Assembly (NCBI GenBank): GCA_009838645.1 | Contig: VXRC01000049.1 | Location: forward strand, 62,001 to 126,000 | DNA: 64,000 nt | DNA from: Gemmatimonadota bacterium | GTDB lineage: Bacteria > JAAXHH01 | Direction: 5' to 3' | Part shown: positions 26,261 through 34,829 of the stretch, one piece after another | How the letters are laid out: the number at the start of each line of letters is the position of its first letter | Position numbering within the stretch: the stretch's first letter is position 1 | Notes under the pieces: model-generated | What the model was told of the DNA's origin: nothing | Database searches by the model: none | What the model saw: only the letters and a program-made list of their open reading frames with translations | Made by a program: the position numbers and the translations under genes

Positions 26261-27035
26261 CCGGCTCCCTTCGCTTGGCCTCGTCCCACAGGGCGTCCAG
26301 TTCCTCGAAGGTGGCCCTTTCCAGGCTTTCTCCCTTGAGCTCGAGGGCGGCCTCGATATACCGGAAACGGCGGATGAACTTGTCGTTGCTCCTTCTCAGG
26401 GCATCCTCCGGCGGCACGTTGAGATGACGGGAAAGATTTACCAGGGAGAACAGCAGGTCGCCCACCTCCTCCTCGATCTTCGCCCGGTCCCCGTGCTCCA
26501 GGGCCCGCCGCACCTCGCCGAATTCCTCGCCGACCTTCTCGAGCACCGCTTTAATGTCGTCCCAGTCGAAGTTGACCCGCGCGACCTTCTCCTGGATGCG
26601 GTAGGCGCGGAGCAGGGCCGGCATGCCCGCCGGGAGGCCGTCGAGCACTGACCTGGGGCCTTTCTCGCCTTTCTCTTCCCGCTTGATCTTCTCCCAATTG
26701 GTCAGCACCTCGTCGGCCGTGTCCGCCCGGATGTCCCCGAAAACGTGGGGATGGCGCCGGACGAGCTTGTCGTTGATCGCACGGGCGACGTCATGGATGT
26801 CGAACCGCTGCTCCTCGGTGGCGATCTGCGCGTGGAAGACGACCTGGAGGAGCAGGTCCCCCAGTTCGTCCCGGAAGTCGCCGTCCTCGCCGTTGTCCAG
26901 CGCGTCCAGGACCTCGTAGGCCTCCTCGATCAGGTACGGCCGCAGGGTCTGGTGGGTCTGTTCCCGGTCCCAGGGACAGCCTCCCTTCGACCGGAGTTTC
27001 GCCATGATGTCCACGAGTTCTTCGAAGGGGGTCAT
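26244..27035 (-). CDS. mazG: Nucleoside triphosphate pyrophosphohydrolase MazG
   Basis: This 263-residue house-cleaning NTPase has two MazG repeats. The first has LIEEAYEVLDAL followed by FRDELGDLLLQVVFHAQIA (the ExxE...ExxD Mg2+ site). The second has KVGEEFGEVRRAL followed by IEEEVGDLLFSLVNLSRHL. KGGCPWDREQTHQTLRPYL is the usual N-terminus. It hydrolyses canonical and aberrant NTPs to NMP and pyrophosphate in the cytoplasm. It starts the mazG-uxaB-dehydrogenase transcript, 59 bp downstream of hepT. Confidence 0.93.
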   Translation of the reverse strand: MTPFEELVDIMAKLRSKGGCPWDREQTHQTLRPYLIEEAYEVLDALDNGEDGDFRDELGDLLLQVVFHAQIATEEQRFDIHDVARAINDKLVRRHPHVFGDIRADTADEVLTNWEKIKREEKGEKGPRSVLDGLPAGMPALLRAYRIQEKVARVNFDWDDIKAVLEKVGEEFGEVRRALEHGDRAKIEEEVGDLLFSLVNLSRHLNVPPEDALRRSNDKFIRRFRYIEAALELKGESLERATFEELDALWDEAKRREPDGDAG

Positions 27036-27094
27036 AGGGTTTTGGGTCAGGTCGAGCGTTGAGCTTGGAAATACGTTGATTTTATGGGAAGGTC

Positions 27095-27442
27095 TTACGG
27101 ATTCTCTTCGTCGATGATGTCTTCCAGTTCTGTGATTAAAGAAGGCAAATCGTTACGAATGATATTCCACAAGATATCGAGGTTTACGGCATCGTATCCG
27201 TGGACTAGCCGGTTGCGCACTCCAATGATCTGCGGCCAGGGAATCGTAACGTGCTTCTGCTTTGTTTTTTCGGAAACTCGGTTGGCCGCATCCCCTACGG
27301 TTTCCACCAACTTCAACAGGGCGAGTTGCCTTATCCTGTCTTCGAACAGGTCGTTCAGTGATTTGCCATCAGTCAAGTCGACCGCTTCCACGGCGTAGTT
27401 GCGCATATCCACGAGGCTTACGCGATCATCACGTCTGCTCAT
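27095..27442 (-). CDS. hepT: HepT-like toxin (DUF86 HEPN ribonuclease)
   Basis: I use the ATG at 27442 (MSRRDDRVSL), giving 115 residues, the normal HepT length; an upstream GTG/ATG extension is less likely. The HEPN RNase motif is R76-x4-H81 in GVRNRLVHGYD, with Y83 being the tyrosine that partner MntA AMPylates in studied systems. The helix KLVETVGDAANRVSE is family-typical. The start lies 14 bp inside the mntA gene, so the pair is co-translated. Confidence 0.85.
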   Translation of the reverse strand: MSRRDDRVSLVDMRNYAVEAVDLTDGKSLNDLFEDRIRQLALLKLVETVGDAANRVSEKTKQKHVTIPWPQIIGVRNRLVHGYDAVNLDILWNIIRNDLPSLITELEDIIDEENP

Positions 27443-27740
27443 AGCGCACCTCGGCGGTATGGAGTATCTCATCCCGAAGAATCCAATTTCGGCTGTTTTC
27501 GACCCCTTTGAAGGTGTACAGGTCTACACGCCGGCCAAGTACTTTCGATAGTTCGTCCTGTATGGTAAAGAATTCCAGGCCCGGTGTCCGGCCCGGCTCG
27601 AATTCCACAAGAATGTCCACATCGCTATCAGGCGTGAAATCGTCGCGCAGTACCGACCCGAAAAGGGCAAGACGCCTGATGTGGTGCCGCCGGCAGAATT
27701 CAGCGATCTTGTTGTCGGGGAGATCGATACGTACGTTCAT
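27429..27740 (-). CDS. mntA: MntA-like minimal nucleotidyltransferase antitoxin
   Basis: This 103-residue protein has the nucleotidyltransferase signature G28-S29-x10-D40-x-D42 in LFGSVLRDDFTPDSDVDILVEF. In HepT/MntA systems the antitoxin neutralises HepT by adding AMP to a tyrosine near its RNase motif. It overlaps hepT by 14 bp. This version is short compared with the Shewanella MntA. It starts the two-gene cassette; the non-coding stretch 27741-28152 lies upstream. Confidence 0.85.
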   Translation of the reverse strand: MNVRIDLPDNKIAEFCRRHHIRRLALFGSVLRDDFTPDSDVDILVEFEPGRTPGLEFFTIQDELSKVLGRRVDLYTFKGVENSRNWILRDEILHTAEVRYEQT

Positions 27741-28152
27741 GACTGGCGTTTCCTCGGCTTTTCAAACTCGAGATTAACCAGCACCATCACCCTCGATAGA
27801 GCCCTCGTAAAGCCAGATGAAATCAGGCTGACCGAATTCACCTGAGAGCCCTATCGCGCTCCGGAGCGGTCTTTGGTCCAGGCCTGCGATGCTGTTTGCG
27901 GGATTCCTTTATCCTGAAACCGTATCTTACAATAACCAGAACCAGTCAGGAATCAAGCCGTAATTTGCCGCGTCTCCACAGGATGCCACCGTGCTTGAAA
28001 CTCCGCTCCACCCGCCCGTATCCGCCAAGAAAACTATTGACGTAAGCCCTTGATAAATCTACATTGTGTAGGTTTAACGGGGATCGTTCCCGTAACCGGT
28101 TCAGGATCGTTTCGCAAGGGAGGAACTGGGGTTTCGGAAAGGCGTGCAAGGC
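27741..28152. other. Divergent non-coding region, 412 bp
   Basis: This region lies between mntA (minus) and the HNH gene (plus). It contains a good promoter for the plus strand at 28037-28065 and a small hairpin ACGGG/CCCGT in the leader (about 28076-28092). The rest shows no supported gene. A 238-codon frame across it on the minus strand is a shadow of the HNH gene. Confidence 0.6.
28037..28065 (+). promoter_or_regulatory. Promoter of the HNH-scpA-scpB-rlu operon
   Basis: TTGACG (28037-28042) and TACATT (28060-28065) are separated by 17 bp. The predicted leader is about 80 nt before the HNH start. Confidence 0.65.
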
Positions 28153-28692
28153 ATGGTAAGCGAACACGTCCTCGTTCTGAACCAGAACTACGAGCCTTTG
28201 AGTGTTTGTACGGCAAGACGGGCGGTCATTCTCGTTTTTCTGCGCAAGGCGGAGATCATTGACAAATATGCGGATCCTGTGCGGGGCGTATACTCGCTGT
28301 TCGACCGGCCCAGTATCGTCCGGCTCGTGAACTTCGTTCGCATACCCAGCAAGGGCATCATGCTGTCGCGCAAGAACATCCTCAAGCGCGACGGCCACCA
28401 GTGCCAGTACTGCAGCACGACGAGAGGCCCCCTTACCGTGGATCATGTCCTGCCCAGGTACCTGGGCGGTAGGGACAGCTGGGAGAACATGGTCTGCGCC
28501 TGCCAGCGGTGCAACAACAAGAAGGGGGACCGGCTGCCTGAAGAGGTGAACATGGCGCTGCGGCGCAAGCCCAAGGCGCCCACCAGGATACACTTTATTC
28601 GAGACTTCATTGGCATCCACCATCATTCCTGGCGGCCCTACCTGTTTCTGAAGAACGAACAACCGGAAGAACTGCTATGGCCTACCAGGTAA
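28153..28692 (+). CDS. HNH endonuclease family protein
   Basis: The start is either the ATG at 28153 (MVSEHVLVLNQNYEPLSVC) or the GTG at 28144; the first matches the usual family start and gives 179 residues. The HNH nuclease has a zinc ribbon: CQYCSTTRGPLTVDHVLPRYLGG holds the first Cys pair and the His of the active site, and WENMVCACQRCNNKKGDR holds the Asn and second Cys pair. This LNQNYEPL family is widely conserved as a housekeeping gene of unknown role. It overlaps scpA by 16 bp. Confidence 0.88.
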   Translation: MVSEHVLVLNQNYEPLSVCTARRAVILVFLRKAEIIDKYADPVRGVYSLFDRPSIVRLVNFVRIPSKGIMLSRKNILKRDGHQCQYCSTTRGPLTVDHVLPRYLGGRDSWENMVCACQRCNNKKGDRLPEEVNMALRRKPKAPTRIHFIRDFIGIHHHSWRPYLFLKNEQPEELLWPTR

Positions 28693-29423
28693 GGCTCGAA
28701 CACTTCGAAGGACCGCTGGACCTCCTGCTGTTCCTGATCAGGGAACACGAGGTGGATATCTACGACATTCCCATCTCGCTGGTCACGCAGCAGTACCTTC
28801 AGTATCTCGAGCTGCTCAAACTGCTCGATCTCGAAGTCGGCAGCGAGTACCTGCTCATGGCGGCGACGCTCCTGCGCATCAAGTCGAAGATGCTCCTGCC
28901 CCGTAGGTCCGAAGAGGAGGAAGAGGAAGGCGCGGACCCGCGGGAAGAACTCGTGCAGCGCCTGCTGGAATACCGGCAGTTCAAGGAAGCGGCCGGCGTG
29001 CTGAACGAGCACCAGGATCGCAACGCCGACGTGTTCTACCATCCGCCCGCGGAGCACCCGGACGAGGACCTGAACGGCGTGGAAACGCTCGATACCCGGC
29101 TGGCGGGCAACCTGAATCTCTGGGACCTGCTGCAGGCGTTCAGGTTCACGCTGGACCGCGCAAAAGACGATTTCGACCGGACCGTGGAACGGGAGACCCT
29201 GTCGATCGAGGACCGGATGGACGATATCCTGGATCACCTGAAGCGACGGAAGACCCTGTTCTTCAGTGCGCTCTTCCAGGAAGATCTCTCCCGGCCCTTC
29301 CTGATCATCACCTTCCTGGCCCTGCTGGAACTGATCCGGCAGAACCGGGTGGTTTTCGAGCAGACCGATACGCTGGGCGAGATCTGGCTGACTCTTTCCG
29401 GTTCGGTGAGTACCTCGTCATGA
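28677..29423 (+). CDS. scpA: Segregation and condensation protein A
   Basis: This 248-residue kleisin subunit of the SMC-ScpAB condensin has the family N-terminus YQVRLEHFEGPLDLLLFLIREHEVDI, then GSEYLLMAATLLRIKSKMLLPR. A charged glutamate run (SEEEEEEG) follows, and the C-terminal winged-helix region ends at about residue 245. ScpA bridges the SMC heads and binds ScpB, which is encoded 13 bp downstream. It overlaps the HNH gene upstream. Confidence 0.95.
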   Translation: MAYQVRLEHFEGPLDLLLFLIREHEVDIYDIPISLVTQQYLQYLELLKLLDLEVGSEYLLMAATLLRIKSKMLLPRRSEEEEEEGADPREELVQRLLEYRQFKEAAGVLNEHQDRNADVFYHPPAEHPDEDLNGVETLDTRLAGNLNLWDLLQAFRFTLDRAKDDFDRTVERETLSIEDRMDDILDHLKRRKTLFFSALFQEDLSRPFLIITFLALLELIRQNRVVFEQTDTLGEIWLTLSGSVSTSS

Positions 29424-29436
29424 GGGAGCACGGAGC

Positions 29437-30120
29437 ATGCAGAAAAAACTGATCATGGACGAGGCCCAGCTGGACGAATACCGCGCGATCACGGAAGCCG
29501 TGCTGTTCGCCAGCGACGCGCCGCTCAGCCTGACCGAACTCAGCCGCGTCATGGACGACGTGGGCGAGGATCTGATCGGTGGATGCATCGAAGCCCTGAA
29601 CGAGAAGTACGCGCAGGGCGGCCACGGCTTCGAAATCCGGCACGTGGCCAACGGATACCAGCTCAGCAGCAAGGTGGATTACGCGAAATGGATTCGCCGG
29701 CTCTACCGGGGCAGGATCCCATCTCGGCTTACCCAGGCCGCCCTGGAATGCCTTTCGATCGTCGCGTACAAACAACCGATCAGCCGGTCCGAGGTGGAGG
29801 CCATACGCGGGGTGAACGTAGACGGCGTGCTTAGGACGCTGCTGGATCGTAACCTCATACGCATCGCCGGCAGGGGAGAAGGCGTCGGCCGGCCGATTCT
29901 CTATGCGACGACGGGTGATTTCCTCAGGTATTTCGGGCTCAACAAGCTGTCGGACCTGCCCAAGCTGGACGAACTGAATGAACTGTTGAAGGACCAGGAT
30001 ATCGAACTGGACGAAGTAGAAGAGCAGCTGGACCCGTCGTTGTTCCCGCGGCCGGGACGGTCGGCCAGTCCGGCGGGCGAGACGGATGGAAAAGTAGTGT
30101 CGACCGATGAGACTGAATAG
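29437..30120 (+). CDS. scpB: Segregation and condensation protein B
   Basis: This 227-residue protein has two winged-helix domains. AITEAVLFASDAPLSLTELSRVM begins the first. The second contains LTQAALECLSIVAYKQPISRSEVEAIRGV and GRGEGVGRPILYATTGDFLRYFGL, the best-conserved parts of ScpB. It is the kite subunit of the SMC complex in chromosome segregation. It overlaps the pseudouridine synthase gene by 14 bp, the arrangement seen in many bacteria. Confidence 0.95.
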   Translation: MQKKLIMDEAQLDEYRAITEAVLFASDAPLSLTELSRVMDDVGEDLIGGCIEALNEKYAQGGHGFEIRHVANGYQLSSKVDYAKWIRRLYRGRIPSRLTQAALECLSIVAYKQPISRSEVEAIRGVNVDGVLRTLLDRNLIRIAGRGEGVGRPILYATTGDFLRYFGLNKLSDLPKLDELNELLKDQDIELDEVEEQLDPSLFPRPGRSASPAGETDGKVVSTDETE

Positions 30121-30829
30121 ATACATGGCCCAGGCGGGCGTCGCCTCCCGGAGGCACAGCGAGGCGATGATCGAGGCCGGCCGGGTCAAACTGAACGGCG
30201 AGACGGTGGTTTCCCTGGCCACGCGGGTCCATCCCGATTCGGATGTCGTGACGGTCGATGACCGGACGCTGGAGGTATCGGCGGACCGGAAATGCTACCT
30301 GCTCAACAAGCCGGCCGGATACCTGACCACGTTGAGCGATCCCTTCGGCCGGCCGACGGTGGCCTCGTTGATCCGGGACATCCCGGAACGCGTCTTTCCC
30401 GTCGGCAGGCTGGACCGGGACTCGGAGGGCCTGTTGCTCCTGTCGAACGACGGCGCGTTGGGGCACCGGCTGATGCATCCGCGTTTCCGTTTCGAAAAGG
30501 AGTATCATGTCCTCGTAAAGGGCGTGCCGCGGAAAGACACGCTGCTAAGGCTGAGAGAAGGCGTTGTGCTGGACGGCAGGACCACGGCGAAGGCCGGCGT
30601 GGAGTCGATCAGGCGTTCGGAGAGCGGCGCCTGGCTGTCGATCGTGTTGCACGAGGGTCGCAAGCGCCAGATCCGGAGAATGTGCGACGTGGTAGGGCAT
30701 CCCGTGATGCGGTTGATCAGGGTGCGGCTGGGCGGACTGGCCGACGGCGGACTTCCCGCCGGGAAATGGCGCGCGCTGACCCATGGAGAAATCGAGGAAC
30801 TTGAGCCGGTGGGCCCCATGACCGGCTGA
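30107..30829 (+). CDS. rluB: 23S rRNA pseudouridine synthase, RluB/RsuA family
   Basis: This 240-residue protein has an N-terminal S4 domain (MRLNRYMAQAGVASRRHSEAMIEAGRVKLNG) and a catalytic RsuA-family domain with the active-site aspartate in FPVGRLDRDSEGLLLLSNDG. HEGRKRQIRRMCDVVGHPV is the conserved C-terminal motif. It would convert a uridine in 23S rRNA (the RluB site, U2605 in E. coli numbering) to pseudouridine. Position after scpB supports RluB rather than RsuA or RluE. Confidence 0.9.
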   Translation: MRLNRYMAQAGVASRRHSEAMIEAGRVKLNGETVVSLATRVHPDSDVVTVDDRTLEVSADRKCYLLNKPAGYLTTLSDPFGRPTVASLIRDIPERVFPVGRLDRDSEGLLLLSNDGALGHRLMHPRFRFEKEYHVLVKGVPRKDTLLRLREGVVLDGRTTAKAGVESIRRSESGAWLSIVLHEGRKRQIRRMCDVVGHPVMRLIRVRLGGLADGGLPAGKWRALTHGEIEELEPVGPMTG

Positions 30830-30905
30830 AGTACTTTTTTCGTTCGGGCGGACCGGTCCGGATGTGTCGGCGGTCCGTGTTTTTCATCCATCAAGGAGGA
30901 GTGAC

Positions 30906-33056
30906 ATGTCAGAGGACTCACCGAAGACTACCGAGGTCGAGGAGACCGAGGCGTCTTCTTCACCCGCCGAACTCGCGGAGGCGGCTAAAGAGGTATCCGC
31001 GGAACCACCCGCGCCGGATTCGGAGCAAGACGGGCCGGCGGAGCCTTCCACCGAGCCGAAGACGGCCGTGGCGACGGAGACCGCCGTAGCAACGGAACCC
31101 TCCGAGGTCGAGGAGACCGCCAAGCCGACCGCCGAAACGGAACCCGCTTCCCCGAAGCGTCCGTACCGGCTGCCCAAGTGGGTGGACGAGCAGGACCTGA
31201 ATCAACAGGAACTCGAAGAATACGAACAGATGTTCCAGATGTATGACGAGACCCTGAAGGACATCGTGGAAGGCGAGATCGTTCCCGGCCAGGTCATCGC
31301 GATCGAGAACGGTGAAGTCATCATCGACGTCGGGTTCAAATCGGAAGGCGCGATCTCTCTGTCCGAGTTCACCGACCCCGACGAGCTCGAGATCGGCCAG
31401 GACATCGAGGTCTTCCTGGAGGATATCGAAGCCCAGGAAGGGCAGCTCGTTCTGTCCAAGCAAAAAGCCGATTTCATGAAGGTCTGGGACAAGATCAAGG
31501 ATGCCCACGAGGAAGGCGCCGTGGTGGAAGGCCAGATCCTGAGGCGCATCAAGGGCGGCCTGGTGGTGGACCTGTTCGGCGTGGATGCCTTCCTGCCCGG
31601 TTCGCAGGTGGCGTTGAAGCAGACGCCGAACCTGGACCAGTTCATCGGAGAAAAGCTCCCCTTCAAGATCATCAAGCTGAACAAGAGCCGCAGGAACATC
31701 GTGGTGTCCCGTCGCGTGGTGCTCGAGGTTGAGAAGGAGAAGCAGAAGCAGGCCATCATCGCCGAACTCGACCGCGGCCAGGTTCGCAAGGGCGTGGTCA
31801 AGAACATCACGGATTTCGGCGCTTTCGTGGATCTGGGCGGCATCGACGGACTGCTGCACATCACGGACATCTCCTGGGGACGCATCGGCCATCCTTCCGA
31901 ACTGGTGACGATCGGCAGCGAGATTACCGTGGCCATCCTGGAATTCGACCGGGAACGCGAACGGATTTCGCTGGGCCTCAAGCAACTCGAGCCCTACCCC
32001 TGGGCGAACGTCGAGGAGAAGTATCCCGTCGGCTCGAGAATCACGGGGCGGGTCGTCAGCATCACCGACTACGGGGCCTTCGTGGAACTCGAACGGGGCG
32101 TGGAGGGGCTGATTCACATTTCCGAAATGTCCTGGACGAAGCACGTTACCCACCCCTCGAAGATGGTGACGGTCAATGAGAACGTGGATGTCGTGGTCCT
32201 CAAGGTGGATCAGCAGAACGAGAAGATCTCCCTGGGCATGAAGCAGACCCAGCCGGACCCGTGGCTGTCGCTCAACGAGCGGTACAATGTGGGCGCCATG
32301 GTTCGTGGACGCGTGCGCAACATCACCGCTTTCGGCGCTTTCGTGGAAATCGAAGAAGGCATAGACGGGCTGGTCCATATCTCCGACATGTCCTGGACGC
32401 GACGGATCAAGCACCCCAGCGAAGTCGTCAGGAAGGGTGAAGAGATCGACGTGATGGTCCTCAACATCGATCCCGAAGCCCGGCGCGTATCCCTCGGCAT
32501 CAAGCAGGTCTCCGAGGATCCGTGGATCTCGCTTGCCGAAGTTTATCCTGTGAATACCGAGACGTCGGGGGTCATCATCCGGCTTCTCGAACGGGGCGTG
32601 GTCGTCGAGCTTTCACACGAGGTGGAGGGATTCGTCCCCATCTCACAGCTCAATCATCCGGAGATCAAGCGGCCGGGCGACGCCTTCAAGGAAGGCGAGG
32701 AGATCCCGCTGAAGGTCATCGAGTTTGACGGGAAGAACCGCCGGGTCGTGCTCAGCGTGAAGGCCTACTTCCGCGACCGGGAACGGGCTGAAATCGACGA
32801 CTACCTGAGCAAGCACCCCGTGGCGGGTACCGTGATCGGCGATGTCGTGGCCGTTGAAGACGAGGCCGCCAAGGCGGAGGATTCCGCCAAGGCAGAGAAA
32901 TCCGCCAAGGCAGAGGACGTTGCCGAGACGGGGGACGCCGCCAGGGTCGAGGACACCACCGAGGCAGAGGACACCACCGAGGCCGAGGTCACCGCCAAGG
33001 CCGAGGTCACCGCCAAGGCCGAGGACACCGGCAAAACCGGGGAAGCGGACGGATAA
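30906..33056 (+). CDS. rpsA: 30S ribosomal protein S1
   Basis: The start is the ATG at 30906 with AAGGAGG at 30893-30899; an upstream GTG in frame is rejected. The 716-residue protein has six S1 domains (about residues 120-640), with repeated GAFV(D/E)L...GLLHI(T/S)(D/E)(I/M)SW motifs in domains 3-5. It binds mRNA on the 30S subunit. It is longer than E. coli S1 because of an acidic, Ala/Glu/Thr-rich N-terminal extension and a C-terminal tail of AKAED/TTEAE repeats, both encoded by 18-bp tandem duplications. Confidence 0.95.
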   Translation: MSEDSPKTTEVEETEASSSPAELAEAAKEVSAEPPAPDSEQDGPAEPSTEPKTAVATETAVATEPSEVEETAKPTAETEPASPKRPYRLPKWVDEQDLNQQELEEYEQMFQMYDETLKDIVEGEIVPGQVIAIENGEVIIDVGFKSEGAISLSEFTDPDELEIGQDIEVFLEDIEAQEGQLVLSKQKADFMKVWDKIKDAHEEGAVVEGQILRRIKGGLVVDLFGVDAFLPGSQVALKQTPNLDQFIGEKLPFKIIKLNKSRRNIVVSRRVVLEVEKEKQKQAIIAELDRGQVRKGVVKNITDFGAFVDLGGIDGLLHITDISWGRIGHPSELVTIGSEITVAILEFDRERERISLGLKQLEPYPWANVEEKYPVGSRITGRVVSITDYGAFVELERGVEGLIHISEMSWTKHVTHPSKMVTVNENVDVVVLKVDQQNEKISLGMKQTQPDPWLSLNERYNVGAMVRGRVRNITAFGAFVEIEEGIDGLVHISDMSWTRRIKHPSEVVRKGEEIDVMVLNIDPEARRVSLGIKQVSEDPWISLAEVYPVNTETSGVIIRLLERGVVVELSHEVEGFVPISQLNHPEIKRPGDAFKEGEEIPLKVIEFDGKNRRVVLSVKAYFRDRERAEIDDYLSKHPVAGTVIGDVVAVEDEAAKAEDSAKAEKSAKAEDVAETGDAARVEDTTEAEDTTEAEVTAKAEVTAKAEDTGKTGEADG
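31062..31097. repeat. 18-bp tandem duplication in the S1 N-terminal extension
   Basis: ACGGCCGTGGCGACGGAG (31062-31079) and ACCGCCGTAGCAACGGAA (31080-31097) both encode TAVATE. Third-position differences show that the duplication is not recent or has been under selection for sequence. Confidence 0.85.
32865..33047. repeat. 18-bp repeat array encoding the S1 acidic tail
   Basis: Units of about 18 bp such as GCCAAGGCGGAGGATTCC recur through the last 60 codons. They give AKAEDS/AKAEKS/AKAEDV/TTEAEDT/TAKAEV-type hexapeptides. The frame is kept to the stop codon. Confidence 0.85.
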
Positions 33057-33091
33057 ACACCCGTCCGCGACCAGCGGGACAGAGGTCTTTC

Positions 33092-34603
33092 GTGACTCAA
33101 CCTGGCTTGGCCCCGGCGCATGATACGCCGACGGTAGCCTTGCATACGCTCGGCTGCCGTCTGAATCAATTCGAGACCGAGGCTATTCGCGAGCAGTTCG
33201 TTTTACGGGGCTTTCATGTCGTGCCCTTCAGCGCGCCCGCGGATGTCTACGTCGTCAATACCTGCACGGTGACCAACCAGGCCGATGCGTCAGCCCGGCA
33301 GGCACTTCGCCGGGCCGTGCGGACCATGCGGGCTACCGGGCGCCGACCGGCGTCCATCGTCGTCGCCACGGGCTGTTACGCCCAGACGAATCCCGGCCAG
33401 CTCCTGGAAATCGAGGGCGTGGACCTCGTCCTCGGCAACGTGGAGAAGGGCGATCTCGTCGACCACGTGCTAACGATGCGCGCGGGTGATCCTCCCACTT
33501 CTCGGGTGACCCGCAGGGCGGAGATGGCGCAATTCGACGAGCGGCTCGACGTCTCCGCTTTTGAAAACCGAACGCGGGCCACGCTGAAGATCCAGGACGG
33601 CTGCGATCAATTCTGTTCGTTCTGCATCATTCCCTGGGCCCGCGGCCGGCATCGAAGCCTGCCGCCGGACGCCGTGATGCGCCAGGTTCAGACCCTGGTG
33701 GACAGAGATTACGCCGAGATCGTGCTCACCGGCGTGCATCTCGGCGAATACGGCAACGACCTGCCCACGCCCGTCACGCTCAACGACGTCGTTCGACAGA
33801 TCCTGGAACGGACCGCGCTGCCCCGCCTGAGGCTGAGCTCCATCTGGCCCACGGCGGTGGACGGGGAACTGATCGACCTGTTCGGGCACCACGCGCCGAG
33901 GCTGTGCCGTTACACGCACCTGGCCGTGCAACACGGCGACGACCACCTGCTGGGGGCCATGCGCCGGACCTACACGGCCGGTCAGGCTAAGGAGGTGGTC
34001 GAACGGCTGGTCGACGCGGTACCGGATATCTGTATCGGGGCCGACGTCATGGTCGGATTCCCGGGGGAAACCGACGCCTCCTTTCAACGTATGTACGACT
34101 GGCTGGACCGCCAGCCCTACGCCTATTTCCACGTGTTTTCCTATTCCAGACGGGACCATACCCGCGCCGCCCGCATGCCGGACCAGGTGCCGCCTTCGAC
34201 GGCACGGGAACGGAACCTGCTGCTTCGAACGTTGAGCGATCGGAAATCAGCGGAGTACAATAGCCGATTCAGGGGCAGGAAACTCACTGTGCTGGTGGAG
34301 GAAGAATCGGATGGCCCGAATGGTTCGCGCGGTGAGCTAGTCCACCCGCACGGTGAGCAAGGCCCTCATACACGGCGCATGACAGGGCGGACGGACCACG
34401 GGCTGAGATGCTGGTTCGAGGGACGGTCGGAGCAGGTGAACGCCTTCGTCGAAGTGGAAGTAGACGCGACCGACGCCCGGGGCGCGACCGGCCGGCTTTC
34501 CGTACCCGACGCTCGGGACGCCGGAGCCGGCGACACCGTACCCGCAATTGGGGACGCCGCCGACCGGGTTCCCGTCGCCGACGCCACCCTTGAATTGGAT
34601 TGA
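33092..34603 (+). CDS. mtaB: tRNA t6A37 methylthiotransferase MtaB
   Basis: This 503-residue radical-SAM methylthiotransferase converts t6A37 to ms2t6A37 in tRNAs reading ANN codons. The N-terminal UPF0004 domain carries cluster cysteines in TLGCRLNQFETE, VNTCTVTNQAD and ATGCYAQTNP. The radical-SAM CxxxCxxC is in DGCDQFCSFCIIPWARGRHRS. A TRAM-like domain (LTVLVEEE) follows. The last 60 residues are a low-complexity Ala/Asp/Val tail. The start is GTG at 33092 with AGAGGT upstream. It follows rpsA by 35 bp and is followed by tRNA-Arg. Confidence 0.93.
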   Translation: MTQPGLAPAHDTPTVALHTLGCRLNQFETEAIREQFVLRGFHVVPFSAPADVYVVNTCTVTNQADASARQALRRAVRTMRATGRRPASIVVATGCYAQTNPGQLLEIEGVDLVLGNVEKGDLVDHVLTMRAGDPPTSRVTRRAEMAQFDERLDVSAFENRTRATLKIQDGCDQFCSFCIIPWARGRHRSLPPDAVMRQVQTLVDRDYAEIVLTGVHLGEYGNDLPTPVTLNDVVRQILERTALPRLRLSSIWPTAVDGELIDLFGHHAPRLCRYTHLAVQHGDDHLLGAMRRTYTAGQAKEVVERLVDAVPDICIGADVMVGFPGETDASFQRMYDWLDRQPYAYFHVFSYSRRDHTRAARMPDQVPPSTARERNLLLRTLSDRKSAEYNSRFRGRKLTVLVEEESDGPNGSRGELVHPHGEQGPHTRRMTGRTDHGLRCWFEGRSEQVNAFVEVEVDATDARGATGRLSVPDARDAGAGDTVPAIGDAADRVPVADATLELD

Positions 34604-34646
34604 CAGATGAAGCAATCGCCCGTTATATTGCGGGCTGGAAAGTCCT

Positions 34647-34720
34647 GCGCCAGTAGCTCAGCTGGATAGAGCGACGGCCTCCGGAGCCGTAGGTCAGAGG
34701 TTCGAATCCTCTCTGGCGTA
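34647..34720 (+). tRNA. tRNA-Arg (anticodon CCG)
   Basis: A 74-nt cloverleaf can be folded by hand. The acceptor stem is GCGCCAG with CTGGCGT (one G-U pair at the first position). The D arm is GCTC...GAGC and the anticodon stem ACGGC/GCCGT has loop CTCCGGA (anticodon CCG). The T arm is AGAGG-TTCGAAT-CCTCT and the discriminator is A. CCA is not encoded. It reads CGG arginine codons. Confidence 0.95.
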
Positions 34721-34747
34721 TATCCCCTCGGTACTGCCCTTCCCCCC

Positions 34748-34773
34748 GGTCCCGATCCACTCGTCCCGGGACC
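34748..34773. terminator. Inverted repeat after tRNA-Arg
   Basis: GGTCCCG (34748-34754) and CGGGACC (34767-34773) form a perfect 7-bp stem with a 12-nt loop. It lies between the tRNA and the convergent recombinase gene. No T-run follows, so terminator function is only possible. Confidence 0.35.
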
Positions 34774-34829
34774 AGTCCTGCTCTCCGGTTCAGTCCTGCT
34801 CGTCCCCGTTTCAGCCCTGGTCTCCGGCC
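34773..34829. repeat. Imperfect 18-21-bp tandem repeat at the recombinase 3' end
   Basis: Units beginning CAGTCCTGCTCTCCGG (34773), CAGTCCTGCTCGTCCC (34791) and CAGCCCTGGTCTCCGG (34812) run through the intergenic gap into the last codons of the recombinase gene. Confidence 0.75.

Noticed and set aside
27946-28662. Minus-strand 238-residue gene opposite the HNH gene
   Set aside because: It is the antisense shadow of a well-supported HNH protein and has no recognisable motif.
30864-30905. Earlier GTG start for rpsA
   Set aside because: The ATG at 30906 has a consensus AAGGAGG, and the extra 14 residues include the ribosome-site sequence itself.
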